NCBI RefSeq assembly: GCF_014654205.1
Contig: NZ_BNAW01000036.1
Coordinates: forward strand, 1 to 64,000
Direction of reading: 5' to 3'
DNA: 64,000 nt
Origin: Amycolatopsis bullii
GTDB taxonomy: Bacteria > Actinomycetota > Actinomycetes > Mycobacteriales > Pseudonocardiaceae
Positions 9,045 through 19,354 of this stretch are shown here, one piece after another (position 1 is the first letter of the stretch; each line of letters begins with the position of its first letter). Both the position numbers and the translations under genes were made by a program. The notes beneath the pieces were generated by a model. That model was given only the letters and a program-made list of their open reading frames with translations, was not told the DNA's origin and did not search any database.

Positions 9045-9128
9045 TCTGGAGGGGTCTTACGTGTGCTCAGGTGGGCATCACGCGTGTCTGGAGGGGCATC
9101 ACGCGTGATCGGAGGGGCATCTCAGCCG
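9045..9128 (+). repeat. 21-bp tandem repeat array, locus 1 (4 units)
   Basis: Four consecutive units of exactly 21 bp start at 9045, 9066, 9087 and 9108. The clearest is TCTGGAGGGGCATCACGCGTG (9087-9107, written here for its 18-base core GGAGGGGCATCACGCGTG). The last unit runs over the stop codon of the convergent permease at 9122. The G-rich strand is the sense strand of the upstream ATPase gene. Confidence 0.8.
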
Positions 9129-10138
9129 ACGCGGATGCGGGGGTCGAGGATGCCGTACAGGAGGTCTGCGACCAGGTTGGCGATGACCACGCTGGCCGCG
9201 ATCACGACCAGCCAGCCCATCAGGACCTGGGGGTCGTTCTTGTTGACCGCCTCCACCAGCAGCGTGCCCATGCCGTGCCAGTTGAAGACCGTCTCGGTGA
9301 TGATCGCGCCCGTCACCGTGGCGCCGAAGTTGACCGAGAACAGCGTCATCACCGGGATCAGCGCGTTGCGGAACGCGTGGCGCCAGATCACGCGGCTGTT
9401 CGAGACGCCCTTGGCGCGCGCTGTGCGCACGTAGTCGGCCCCGAGGACCTCCAGCATCGACGCCCGCTGGAACCGGCTGTACGCGGCGAACGTGATCGCC
9501 ATGATCGACAGCGTGGGCAGCAGGAACGCGCCGACGTACTTCGCGAGCGCGTCGCCGACTCCGGTGGCCGAGAGGCTCTCCGGGCTCGTCGTCCGCAGCC
9601 ACGGGTCGCCGAGGACGTCGGACAGGCCCAGGTCCCGGACCCAGATGTTGGCGCGGATCGCGTAGCCCTTGAGGACGATCGCCACGCAGAAGATGGGCAT
9701 CGAGAACATCAGGAACGCCAGCGTCGTGGCCAGGTAGTCCCAGATCGAGTACTGCTTGACGGCGGCGAGGACACCCACCAGGACGCCGAAGACCAGGGCC
9801 AGCACCGACGCCGTCAGCACCAGTTCCAGCGTCACCTTGAACGCGGCCATCACCTTCGGCTGCACCGGGGCGAACGCGTTGCCCTGGGCGATCGAGATGC
9901 CCCAGTCGCCGGTCAGGAAGTGCCCCAGCCAGGTGAAGTAGCGGGCGACGACGCTCTGGTCCAGGCCGAGCTTCTGCTCGGTCTCGGCGATCGCCGCCGC
10001 GCTGATCCCCGGCTTGCTGCGGATTTCGCCGAGCGGGTCGCCGGTGTTGGCCACCATGACGAAACACAGGAACGTGCCCACCAGCAGGACCGGGACGGAG
10101 ATGGCCAGCCGGCGCAGCACGTACAGCACGAGATTCAT
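9122..10138 (-). CDS. Peptide-type ABC transporter permease, DppB family (copy 1)
   Basis: The 338-residue inner-membrane permease has the DppB N-terminus (MNLVLYVLRRLAISVPVLLVGTF as a first helix), the conserved EAA-like cytoplasmic loop (RTARAKGVSNSRVIWRHAFRNALIPV) and the family ending LYGILDPRIRVG. It is clearly a paralogue of the permease at 11143-12174; long stretches such as GTFLCFVMVA and IITETVFNWHGMGTLLVEAV are shared. A terminator-like hairpin (10179-10214) separates it from dppC, so it may be expressed independently. Confidence 0.92.
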   Translation of the reverse strand: MNLVLYVLRRLAISVPVLLVGTFLCFVMVANTGDPLGEIRSKPGISAAAIAETEQKLGLDQSVVARYFTWLGHFLTGDWGISIAQGNAFAPVQPKVMAAFKVTLELVLTASVLALVFGVLVGVLAAVKQYSIWDYLATTLAFLMFSMPIFCVAIVLKGYAIRANIWVRDLGLSDVLGDPWLRTTSPESLSATGVGDALAKYVGAFLLPTLSIMAITFAAYSRFQRASMLEVLGADYVRTARAKGVSNSRVIWRHAFRNALIPVMTLFSVNFGATVTGAIITETVFNWHGMGTLLVEAVNKNDPQVLMGWLVVIAASVVIANLVADLLYGILDPRIRVG

Positions 10139-10178
10139 CCGAAACCCCCAGGTCCGGCGATCACCCTGCGCGGAAACG

Positions 10179-10214
10179 GACGCGGGGGCGACCGGAACCG
10201 GTCACCCCCGCGTC
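10179..10214. terminator. Hairpin terminator between the DppC and second DppB genes
   Basis: GACGCGGGGG-C-GACCGG pairs with CCGGTC-A-CCCCCGCGTC around an AA loop, with one mismatch. It lies 6 nt past the stop of the DppC-type gene and 40 nt before the DppB copy 1 start, so it should separate the two. Confidence 0.7.
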
Positions 10215-10220
10215 GTGCGT

Positions 10221-11150
10221 TCAGGCCTTCATTCTCCGCTGGCGCGGGTCGAAGGCGTCGCGAAGACCGTCACCGATGAAGTTGATCGTCAGTGAAATCA
10301 GCACGAGCACGATGAACGGCCCGAAGAACAGCGCCGGCCGGGTCTGCAGCTGGGCGTAGTTCTCCAGGATGACGCGGCCGAGCGAGGTGTCCGGCAGCTG
10401 GACACCGAGGCCGATGAACGACAGCGCGGCTTCCGCCAGCACGGCCTGCGCGACCGCGAGGGTCGCGTTGACCGTGATGCTGCCGACCATGTTCGGCACC
10501 AGGTGCTTGAAGATGATCCGGAACGTTCCGGCGCCCGACGCGCGAGCCGCGTCGACGAACTCGCGCTGGGACAGCGACATCGCCTCGGCGCGGGTGATCC
10601 GGGCGATCTGCATCCAGCCGAACGCCGCCAGCACCAGCGCGACGATGTACCAGGAACCGCCGCCGAACACCTTGGCGAGGATGGCCGCCGCGGCGATCTG
10701 CGGGATGATCAGGAACAGGTCCGTCACCCGGGAGATGGCCGAGTCGGAGAACCCGCGCAGGTAGCCGGCGACCGCGCCGAACACGACGCCGATCACGGTG
10801 GCCAGGATCGACACCGTGAGCGCGATGAGCAGCGAGTACTGCGTGCCGCGCAGCACCTGCGACACCATGTCCTTGCCGACCTGCGTCGTCCCGAGCGGGA
10901 ACTCCGCGCTGGGCTTGGCGAACGACGGGAACGAGCTGTCCTGGTAGCTGTGCTTCCAGAAGATCGGCAGCAGGATGCTGATCAGCACGATCAGGATCAG
11001 CACGGCCGACGACGCCATCGCCAGCTTGTGGTGCAGGAACTTCCGCAGGACCAGCTTGCCCTGGCTCCGCGGTTCCGGCAGCGCGTCCGGCGGCAGCGTG
11101 CCTTCGGCCGCGGCGGTCTCGGTCGCGAGAAGAGAGTTCAAGTCAGCCAA
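10221..11150 (-). CDS. Peptide-type ABC transporter permease, DppC family
   Basis: The 309-residue permease has the long cytoplasmic N-terminus of DppC/OppC, then a first helix (AMASSAVLILIVLISILLPIF) and a periplasmic segment with PLGTTQVGKDMVSQVLRGTQYSL. The EAA loop is FVDAARASGAGTFRIIFKHLVPN, and the C-terminus is GDGLRDAFDPRQ. It should pair with a DppB subunit. It overlaps the upstream DppB gene (11143-12174) by 8 nt, indicating one operon. Confidence 0.92.
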   Translation of the reverse strand: MADLNSLLATETAAAEGTLPPDALPEPRSQGKLVLRKFLHHKLAMASSAVLILIVLISILLPIFWKHSYQDSSFPSFAKPSAEFPLGTTQVGKDMVSQVLRGTQYSLLIALTVSILATVIGVVFGAVAGYLRGFSDSAISRVTDLFLIIPQIAAAAILAKVFGGGSWYIVALVLAAFGWMQIARITRAEAMSLSQREFVDAARASGAGTFRIIFKHLVPNMVGSITVNATLAVAQAVLAEAALSFIGLGVQLPDTSLGRVILENYAQLQTRPALFFGPFIVLVLISLTINFIGDGLRDAFDPRQRRMKA

Positions 11151-12174
11151 CGCGAATCCTCGGGTCCAGGATGCCGTACATCAGGTCGGCGATCAGGTTG
11201 GCGACGATGACACTGCTGGCGATCACCACGAGCCAACCCATCATCACCTGAGTGTCGTTCTTCGTGACGGCTTCCACCAGCAATGTGCCCATACCGTGCC
11301 AGTTGAACACCGTCTCGGTGATGATGGCGCCGGCGAGGACCGAGCCGAAGTTGACCGAGAACAGCGTCGACACGGGGATCAGCGCGTTGCGGAACGCGTG
11401 CCGGAAGATGACCCGGCCGTTGGCCAGGCCCTTGGCGCGCGCGGTGCGCACGTAGTCCGAGCCCATCACCTCGAGCATCGAGGCGCGCTGGAACCGGCTG
11501 TACGCGGCGAAGCTGATCGCCATGATCGACAGGGTCGGCAGCAGGTACGCGCCGATGGTGCTGGTGATGAAGTCGCCGACGCCGTCGGTCTTCAGCTGCT
11601 CCGGGCTGGTCGTGCGCAGCCACGGGTTGCCGAGGACGTCGGAGAGGCCGAGGTCGCGGACCCAGCCGTTGATCTCGATCGCGTAGCGCTTCAGCACGAT
11701 CGCGACGCAGAAGATCGGCATCGAAAAGAGCAGGAAGGCGAGGGTGGTCGCGAGGTAGTCGATGATCGAGTACTGCTTCACCGCGGCGAGCACGCCGACG
11801 ATGATGCCGATGATCAGCGCGAGGATCTCGGCGCCAACGACCAGCTTGAGGGTGACGCCGAAGGCGGCCATCACCTTGGGGGCGACCGGCGCGAGGGCGT
11901 TGCCCTGCGCGATGGAGATGCCCCAGTTCCCGCTCAGGAAGTCACCCAGCCACGTGAAGTAGCGGGGCACGATGCCCTGGTCGAGACCGAGCTTGGCGGC
12001 CGTGGCGGCCAGCGCTTCCTTGCTGATGGTCGGGTTCTGCCGCAGCTCGCCGAGCGGGTCACCGGTGCCGGCGACCATCACGAAACACAAGAAAGTCCCG
12101 ACCAGGAGGACGGGGATCGATATCGCCAGACGGCGAAGGATGTAGATCACCAGGTTCAACGAACTGCTCCTCAT
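11143..12174 (-). CDS. Peptide-type ABC transporter permease, DppB family (copy 2)
   Basis: The 343-residue permease has the same architecture as copy 1 at 9122-10138 and is very similar throughout. The ATG at 12174 is given, but TTG at 12159 (protein LNLVIYILRR...) has GAGGAG seven bases upstream and matches the start of copy 1, so it may be the true start. It lies between the substrate-binding lipoprotein gene and dppC, with the usual dppA-B-C order. The ATPases are encoded separately at 7209-8990. Confidence 0.92.
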   Translation of the reverse strand: MRSSSLNLVIYILRRLAISIPVLLVGTFLCFVMVAGTGDPLGELRQNPTISKEALAATAAKLGLDQGIVPRYFTWLGDFLSGNWGISIAQGNALAPVAPKVMAAFGVTLKLVVGAEILALIIGIIVGVLAAVKQYSIIDYLATTLAFLLFSMPIFCVAIVLKRYAIEINGWVRDLGLSDVLGNPWLRTTSPEQLKTDGVGDFITSTIGAYLLPTLSIMAISFAAYSRFQRASMLEVMGSDYVRTARAKGLANGRVIFRHAFRNALIPVSTLFSVNFGSVLAGAIITETVFNWHGMGTLLVEAVTKNDTQVMMGWLVVIASSVIVANLIADLMYGILDPRIRVG

Positions 12175-12345
12175 CCGGGCCTGGTCGTCAGAAGTGCGCT
12201 GGACCGCTACCCGGTTGTCTACCGTAGTGGCGGTAACCCTACGGTCAACAGCTACTTCCGGTGGGTACCGGGGCCCGGCTTGTGGCCGGACCCCGGTACC
12301 TCCCAGGTCATCTGGAGCGAGGGGAAAGAAGAGGCGGGACGAGCC

Positions 12346-14157
12346 CTACTTCTTCTGCTCCCACTCGCCGACGTTCCACAGAACACCGTCGTACGACTGC
12401 ATGTAGACGCGGTCGATGCCCTTGAACGCCCACATGCTCGGCGTCTGGAACAGCGGCAGGGTCGCGTAGTCGTCGGCGATGGCCTTGTCGGCCTCCTGGT
12501 ACTTCTGCAGCTTGACCTGCTCGTCGGTCGCCTTCACCGCAGCGTTGTAGGCGTCGTCGATCTTCGGGTCGCAGAGGTTCTGGTAGTTCTGCTCGCCGCC
12601 CTTGTCCGGGCAGATGTAGATCGAGCGGGACTCCGCCTTGAACGGCTGGGCCGACCAGCCGAACAGCGCGACGTCGTAGTCACCGGTCGAGACGCGGCCA
12701 CCCTTGAGGAAGTTGGCGTCGGTCTCGTCCTTGACCTCGATGCCGGCCGCCTTGGCCTGCGAGATGATGATCTCGACGGTCTGGCTGCGGCGCGCGTTCT
12801 GGTTGTGCGTGATCTTGAACTCGGCCCGCTGGGTGCCCTTGGCGAAGATGCCGTCGGCGCCCTTCTTCCAGCCGGCGTCGGTCAGCGTCTTGGCCGCCGC
12901 CTCGGCGCCCAGGCCCGCCTTGCTGCTGTACAGGTCGGTGTAGCCCTCTTCACCCTGGAAGAACACGACGCTGTTCAGCGGCTCCGCGTCCGCCTGGACC
13001 TCCTTGAGCAGCTTGTCCGTGATCTCCTTGCGGTTGATCGACTCGAGGAACGCCTTGCGGAGGTCCTTGTCGGCGAACATGCGCTTGAAGTTCAGGTCGA
13101 GGTGCTCGTAGGTCAGCTGCGGGGCCGAACCGTAGACGACGCCCTGGGCCGCGAGGCCCTTCATCGTCTGGGCCGCGGTGGCGTCCGGCTGGGTCGACGC
13201 GGCAACGTCGATCTCACCGTTCTGCAGCGCGGTCGCCATGGCCTTGGTGTCTTCCATCGCCTTGACGACGATCTTCGACGGGCCACCCTTGCCGCCCGCC
13301 CACAGCGGGTTCTTCTCGAGGGTGACGGCCTTCTGGTTGGCGTCGAACGCGGTGATCTTGTACGGGCCGGAAGCGGGCATGATGTCCGCCTTGAAGCCCT
13401 TCCACTCGTTCGTCCAGAAGTCACCGGCGGCCTTGATCTGGGCCGGGTCGCCGGTCGGGGCCAGCTTGGTGATGTCCGAGATGCCGGTCTTGGCCTCGAG
13501 GATGTGCGCCGGCATGATCGCCGGCGAGTTGAACAGGCCCTTGTAGTCGAGGTAGGGCTCGCTGTAGTCGGTGACGAAGGTCAGCGGGTCCTTGCAGGTG
13601 GCCTGCTTGATCAGGTCGTAACCGGTGTTCGACGCCGAGTTGAACGGGTTCTTGCCGTCCGGGCCCTTGGCCAGGCCGCTCTGCGACAGCCACGCCAGGT
13701 ACATGTCCTTGCAGTCGTAGGGCTGACCGTCCGACCACTTGATGTTCGGCTTGATCTTGTAGGTGACCTGCTGCGGGTCCTTCTGCGTGATGTCCCACGA
13801 CTCGAAGACGTCGCTGTTCAGCAGCACCTTGTTGTTGCCGTCGAGCTTCAACGTGCCGGAGAGCACCGCGGTCAACACGTAGTTGTTGTACGAGCTGTTG
13901 GTGTCCGGGGTCTGGTTGTTGTACCCCGAGTACCCGTCGTCGATACCGATCGTGACCGTGCCGTCGTACCCCGGGGTGTCCGCGAGCTTGAACAGGTCGC
14001 CGGTCTCGGCCTTGCCGACAGCCATCGCCTTGACGTCGGTCGACGATCCGTTCTGATCGGTGTTGCCCGAACCCGAATCACCACCGCTGCAAGCGCTCAG
14101 CAACAGCGAGGCGCCGGCGACGAGCGACAAAGCGGAGACTGCTTTGGATCTCCTCAT
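12346..14157 (-). CDS. Substrate-binding lipoprotein of the peptide-type ABC transporter (SBP family 5)
   Basis: The 603-residue precursor starts MRRSKAVSALSLVAGASLLLSAC, a lipoprotein signal with lipobox LSAC; the mature Cys is about residue 23. A Gly/Ser/Asn linker follows. Family-5 features include the segment DPQQVTYKIKPNIKWSDGQPYDCKDM and the repeated lobes of DppA/OppA proteins. It should deliver oligopeptides or a similar solute to the DppBC permease. ATG at 14157 was chosen for its AGGAGG-type ribosome site and intact signal peptide. A promoter-like sequence lies at 14233-14260. Confidence 0.92.
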   Translation of the reverse strand: MRRSKAVSALSLVAGASLLLSACSGGDSGSGNTDQNGSSTDVKAMAVGKAETGDLFKLADTPGYDGTVTIGIDDGYSGYNNQTPDTNSSYNNYVLTAVLSGTLKLDGNNKVLLNSDVFESWDITQKDPQQVTYKIKPNIKWSDGQPYDCKDMYLAWLSQSGLAKGPDGKNPFNSASNTGYDLIKQATCKDPLTFVTDYSEPYLDYKGLFNSPAIMPAHILEAKTGISDITKLAPTGDPAQIKAAGDFWTNEWKGFKADIMPASGPYKITAFDANQKAVTLEKNPLWAGGKGGPSKIVVKAMEDTKAMATALQNGEIDVAASTQPDATAAQTMKGLAAQGVVYGSAPQLTYEHLDLNFKRMFADKDLRKAFLESINRKEITDKLLKEVQADAEPLNSVVFFQGEEGYTDLYSSKAGLGAEAAAKTLTDAGWKKGADGIFAKGTQRAEFKITHNQNARRSQTVEIIISQAKAAGIEVKDETDANFLKGGRVSTGDYDVALFGWSAQPFKAESRSIYICPDKGGEQNYQNLCDPKIDDAYNAAVKATDEQVKLQKYQEADKAIADDYATLPLFQTPSMWAFKGIDRVYMQSYDGVLWNVGEWEQKK

Positions 14158-14232
14158 GAAGTGTGCCCTCCTAGCACTGAGCCCTTGAATATCGGGACAA
14201 GGGCCCACACCGCTCCGGTTTGGTTGGGCCGG

Positions 14233-14260
14233 AGCCTACGACACGCCAAGCGACACTCAA
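14233..14260 (-). promoter_or_regulatory. Putative sigma-70-type promoter of the SBP-permease operon
   Basis: On the minus strand TTGAGT (complement of 14255-14260) and TAGGCT (complement of 14233-14238) are separated by 16 bp. They lie about 75 bp upstream of the lipoprotein start. The match to the vegetative consensus is only partial. Confidence 0.35.
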
Positions 14261-14447
14261 CTGGCGCACTGCGGGAGCACGCTAGAAAGGAAAAGCACCG
14301 ACAGTCACCAGTTCAGGGTCGATCGTGACCAAAGGGTGACTTCCAGTCGACATCCAGAAATACGGCGGTTACCTCATGGATTCACAACGTCCCACTCGAA
14401 GGCGTTGGTAAAGATCACCCGGTAGTACTGAATGCGTAGCCAACCGA

Positions 14448-16184
14448 TTACTTCGGGCCGCGAGTCCAGTTCACCGCCGACCCGAACGGGCCCACCATGG
14501 GGGGACCGGGGGTGACGCCCGAGATGCCCGATCCGATCGCCAGGGTGTCAGCCATTTGGAACAACGGAATCACCACGTTCTGGCGCCAAAGTTCAGGCTC
14601 AAGAGTGGTGAGCGCCTCGGTGAGCGGGGTCGATCCGGACAGGGCCGCGTCGATCGACGGCTGCAGCGCCGGGTCGCAGAAGCCGGCCGCGTTGCCCGGG
14701 ACGACGGGCTTGGTCTTGTCCGCGCCCGCGGCCGTCTGCTCCGGGCGGCAGCCGAACGTCGACGCGAGGACCGACGCGGTGTCGCCGCCGACCGCCTGCG
14801 GGACGACGGCGATGTCGACCCCGACGTTGCCCGCCGAGTCGCCGGTCGGCTGCTGGACCCCGTTCACGACCGGCATCGCCAGCAGGCCGCCGAACAGGTC
14901 GCGCGGCTGCGGCGTGATCGGGCTCACCTCGATGCCCTGCGCCGCGAGCTGGCTGGTGAGCTCCTTGGCGATCGTCGCGTACGGCTCCTGGGCGGCCGGG
15001 GAGGCGATGACCAGCGAGAGCGCCCGGCCGTTCTTGCGCCAGGTGCCCGCGGTCTTCGTGTAGCCGGCCGCCTGCAGCGACTGCTCGGCCTTGGCGATGT
15101 CGGGTGCGGTGGGCGGACCGGGCGGGATGGTCGCCGTGTACCCCTTCACCGACGGCGCGGTCACCTGCGCGTCGGCGTGCAGCGTCGACGACGGGCCGCC
15201 GTTGACGCCTTCGGTGATCAGCTTGGTGCGGTCGATCAAGGCGGCGATCCCCGCACGGACCTGGGCGTCCTGCAGCGTCGCGCTGACCGGGCGCAGCAGC
15301 ACGTCGGCCACCACCGGGCGGGCCACCGTGTGCAGCTTGACGGCCGGGCCGAGCTCGCCGAGCAGCTTGAGCTCGTCGCCGCTCGTGCGCGCCAGCGCGA
15401 ACTGGTCGTTGCCGCTGCGCAGCGCGGCCAGCAGCGTGTTCTGGTCCGAGCGGCGGAGCACGATCCGGTCGATCGCCGCGGGCTTCTCCCAGTAGCGCTC
15501 GTTGCGCTCGAGGATCACCTCGCCGCGGGCGGTGTCCAGGCTCTTGATCGAGAACGGGCCGGCGACGGCCGGGAAGTTCGACGCGAGCGCTCCCCGCCAG
15601 CCGTCGGGCGCGTCCTTGAGCAGGTGGGCGGGCAGCAGGTCGGAGAACAGCGTCTGCCAGCCCGGGTACGGCTTGGCGAAGGTGACCTCGACGCGCTTGC
15701 CGCCCTCACGGGACTGCAGGTCGGTGATCTGCCGGTAGCCGGCGGGCTCGAGCACGCCGGGCTGGTCGCGCATCTGGGTGCGCAGGTAGTCGAAGTCCTC
15801 GGCGGCGATGGGCGCGCCGTCGGACCAGGACGCGTCCGGCCGGATGTCGTAGGCCACCACGAACGGCTGCTGCGAGATCACCTCGGCGGACTTCATCAGG
15901 TTCTTGTCGAGCTGGGTGGTGCCGTCGTCCTTCTGGCGGAACACCGAGGGCAGCAGCAGCTGCGAGAGCGCGGAGGTGACCTGGGACGAGTCCGCGAGGT
16001 TGTGCGGGTTGTACCCGCCGAGCACGTCGTCGACGCCCACGACGATCTGCGACGGCGTCTTGCCGGTGGTGGACACGGGCGCGACCGACGACGACACGAC
16101 CGGGGGTGGCGGGGTGTTGGAGCAGGCGGTGAGCAGCACGGCCGCGAGTGCCAGTACCGGCACCGCCTTGCGATTCACCCGCAC
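14448..16184 (-). CDS. lpqW: LpqW-like lipoprotein (SBP family 5 fold)
   Basis: The 578-residue precursor has a lipobox signal (NRKAVPVLALAAVLLTAC). It follows M. tuberculosis LpqW closely: IVVGVDDVLGGYNPHNLAD, a YDIRPDASWSDGAPIAAEDF segment and AKPYPGWQTLFSDLLPAHLLKD. In mycobacteria LpqW influences the balance of phosphatidylinositol mannosides and lipoarabinomannan rather than importing peptides. Whether that holds here is unknown. GTG at 16184 was chosen because GGAGGA lies seven bases upstream and the signal peptide starts at once. typA lies directly upstream on the same strand, the order I recall from mycobacteria. Confidence 0.85.
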   Translation of the reverse strand: MRVNRKAVPVLALAAVLLTACSNTPPPPVVSSSVAPVSTTGKTPSQIVVGVDDVLGGYNPHNLADSSQVTSALSQLLLPSVFRQKDDGTTQLDKNLMKSAEVISQQPFVVAYDIRPDASWSDGAPIAAEDFDYLRTQMRDQPGVLEPAGYRQITDLQSREGGKRVEVTFAKPYPGWQTLFSDLLPAHLLKDAPDGWRGALASNFPAVAGPFSIKSLDTARGEVILERNERYWEKPAAIDRIVLRRSDQNTLLAALRSGNDQFALARTSGDELKLLGELGPAVKLHTVARPVVADVLLRPVSATLQDAQVRAGIAALIDRTKLITEGVNGGPSSTLHADAQVTAPSVKGYTATIPPGPPTAPDIAKAEQSLQAAGYTKTAGTWRKNGRALSLVIASPAAQEPYATIAKELTSQLAAQGIEVSPITPQPRDLFGGLLAMPVVNGVQQPTGDSAGNVGVDIAVVPQAVGGDTASVLASTFGCRPEQTAAGADKTKPVVPGNAAGFCDPALQPSIDAALSGSTPLTEALTTLEPELWRQNVVIPLFQMADTLAIGSGISGVTPGPPMVGPFGSAVNWTRGPK

Positions 16185-16515
16185 GCCCCGTTCCTCCCAG
16201 TTTCTCCCCGATCGGTCAGTCATGCTCCCACGACCGCCTTCGCCGCCGGAACCGAGATTCCCACACCCGGATCGGGCGGCTGCGCCGCCCCAAGGTGGGC
16301 CCTACGGGGAAGGACGCGCGGAACACCGTCCGGGTTCCCGGACCGTTCCGGAACGGCGGAACGAACACGGGCCGGACACGAGAAAGGTTCACACCGGTGG
16401 CGGGCGCCAGGCGATGAAGCCGTCGCGGCCCCTATAAAGATATAAGGAGAAGAACGGCGCAATTCCTGACGCTGGGTTCGCCACCGGCCGACTCAGCGTA
16501 AGGGGACCGGGCACG
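16185..16515. other. Intergenic region between typA and lpqW
   Basis: About 330 bp without a convincing gene. It holds a perfect hairpin GGGCGGC-TGC-GCCGCCC at 16274-16290. A short AT-rich island (TATAAAGATATAAGGAG at 16433-16449) stands out from the surrounding GC-rich DNA. A promoter for lpqW is expected here but I cannot assign it. Confidence 0.5.
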
Positions 16516-16550
16516 AAAAAACCTCCCGGCGACCCGCGCCGGGAGGTTTT
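16516..16550. terminator. Rho-independent terminator of typA
   Basis: CCTCCCGGCG and CGCCGGGAGG form a perfect 10-bp stem around GACCC. It is flanked by A6 on one side and T4 on the other, so the U-run on the typA (minus) strand is T6. It begins 15 bp after the typA stop and is one of the few canonical U-tailed terminators in this window. Confidence 0.88.
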
Positions 16551-16564
16551 CGCGAAGCGGAGGA

Positions 16565-18490
<1,926 letters not shown>

Positions 18491-18684
18491 GCGAGAACTC
18501 CTGAACTTCAAGGGTTGGATGGCCGCGCACACCGTTCAGGCATCCCGTGACCGGCTCTGGTCACACGCGGACCTCACCCAGGATACCTGGCACCCCGTTG
18601 TGAGCGGCCCCACGCCCCCCTGGCGATTAGGCTGACCTAACGTGGAAACCCGGTGAACGTCGCCGATCCGGAAGGTGCGTGCGC

Positions 18685-18834
18685 GTGGGCAAGAAGCCGA
18701 AGGACCCGCGGAAGGTCGTGCGCAAGCTGATGAAGGCCGGCAAGGTCAAGAAGAAGTGCTGCCGGTCGAAGCCGCGCTGCAAGAAGTGCCCGGTATTGGC
18801 TCTGAAGAAGGCGAAGCTGGACCTGGCCGCCTAG
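18685..18834 (+). CDS. Small Lys/Cys-rich protein, possible metal-binding
   Basis: A 49-residue protein starting at GTG with GGAAGG nine bases upstream. It is very basic (about 17 Lys/Arg before residue 36) and carries a compact cysteine cluster, KKCCRSKPRCKKCPV, four Cys in 11 residues (CC-x5-C-x2-C). The spacing would suit a small zinc or iron-sulfur site, and the basic arm would suit nucleic-acid or ribosome binding; both are inference. Clean codon usage and a good ribosome site argue that it is real. It ends 5 bp before the convergent YciI gene. Confidence 0.75.
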   Translation: MGKKPKDPRKVVRKLMKAGKVKKKCCRSKPRCKKCPVLALKKAKLDLAA

Positions 18835-18838
18835 TGGC

Positions 18839-19138
18839 TCAGTGCTCGACGGCCTCGTTCATCTGCCGCAGTTCGGGTGCGGTCTTCGTCGGCGAGAACT
18901 CGACGACCTCGTACTTCGCGAGGTGCTTCACGCAGAACGGGTCGGACGCCAGGATGGCGTCGAGCTTCCCCCGGGCCATCGGCCGCGTGATGATCACGCC
19001 GCCGGTGCGCGGCTTCCGCGCCCCGGACGCGAGGAAGTGGCCGTGTTCGTACTGCTTCTGCAGCCACTCCACGTGGTCCGGCAGCGCGTAGTCGACTTCC
19101 TCGATCGGGGCCGTGTAGTTCAGCAGGACGACATACAT
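18839..19138 (-). CDS. YciI family protein
   Basis: The 99-residue protein has the YCII dimeric alpha/beta-barrel fold signature: YVVLLNYTAPIEEVDYALPDHVEWL, then GHFLASGARKPRTGGVIIT and DPFCVKHLAKYEVVEF. The conserved His (DHVEWL) and Asp of the putative active site are present. The family resembles ferredoxin-like muconolactone isomerases, but no reaction is established for most members. It is convergent with the 49-residue protein and divergent from the trp leader. Confidence 0.88.
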   Translation of the reverse strand: MYVVLLNYTAPIEEVDYALPDHVEWLQKQYEHGHFLASGARKPRTGGVIITRPMARGKLDAILASDPFCVKHLAKYEVVEFSPTKTAPELRQMNEAVEH

Positions 19139-19205
19139 GGTTATGACGGTAGCGCCGCTCGCGGGCTTCCGCGTCGCAGCGATGCGAAGTGGTGACGGAT
19201 CCGGC

Positions 19206-19211
19206 TATAGT
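19206..19211 (+). promoter_or_regulatory. -10 element for the trpS leader (TATAGT)
   Basis: TATAGT ends 7 bp before the leader ATG at 19219, so transcription would begin at or next to that ATG and the leader peptide would be translated from a leaderless mRNA. No convincing -35 box is visible at the right distance. Confidence 0.5.
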
Positions 19212-19218
19212 CGGCGCC

Positions 19219-19278
19219 ATGCACGCGCAGACCTCCAGCTGGTGGCCGCCCTCGGCGGCCGTTCCAGTCCTGCGCTGA
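19219..19278 (+). CDS. trpS leader peptide with tandem Trp codons
   Basis: A 19-residue open frame, MHAQTSSWWPPSAAVPVLR, carries two adjacent UGG codons at 19240-19245 immediately before the first hairpin segment. It sits between a TATAGT box and a U-tailed terminator, upstream of a tryptophanyl-tRNA synthetase gene. This is the arrangement of ribosome-mediated attenuation: stalling at the Trp codons when charged tRNA-Trp is scarce would expose the antiterminator. Confidence 0.88.
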   Translation: MHAQTSSWWPPSAAVPVLR

Positions 19279-19312
19279 TCACCAGCGGCCGCCCCGGACG
19301 GGCGGCCTTTTT
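19244..19312 (+). promoter_or_regulatory. Tryptophan attenuator (four-segment, with terminator)
   Basis: Segment 1 (GGCCGCC, 19244-19250) pairs with segment 2 (GGCGGCC, 19254-19260). Segment 2 can alternatively pair with segment 3 (GGCCGCC of 19287-19294). Segment 3 pairs with segment 4 (GGGCGGCC, 19300-19307) to form the terminator, followed by T5 at 19308-19312. A ribosome stalled on the Trp codons covers segment 1, frees segment 2 to bind 3, and allows readthrough into trpS. Confidence 0.88.
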
Positions 19313-19354
19313 CGTGCCTTCTCCGGGGTGGTCCCACCACGAAGGGAAGACACG

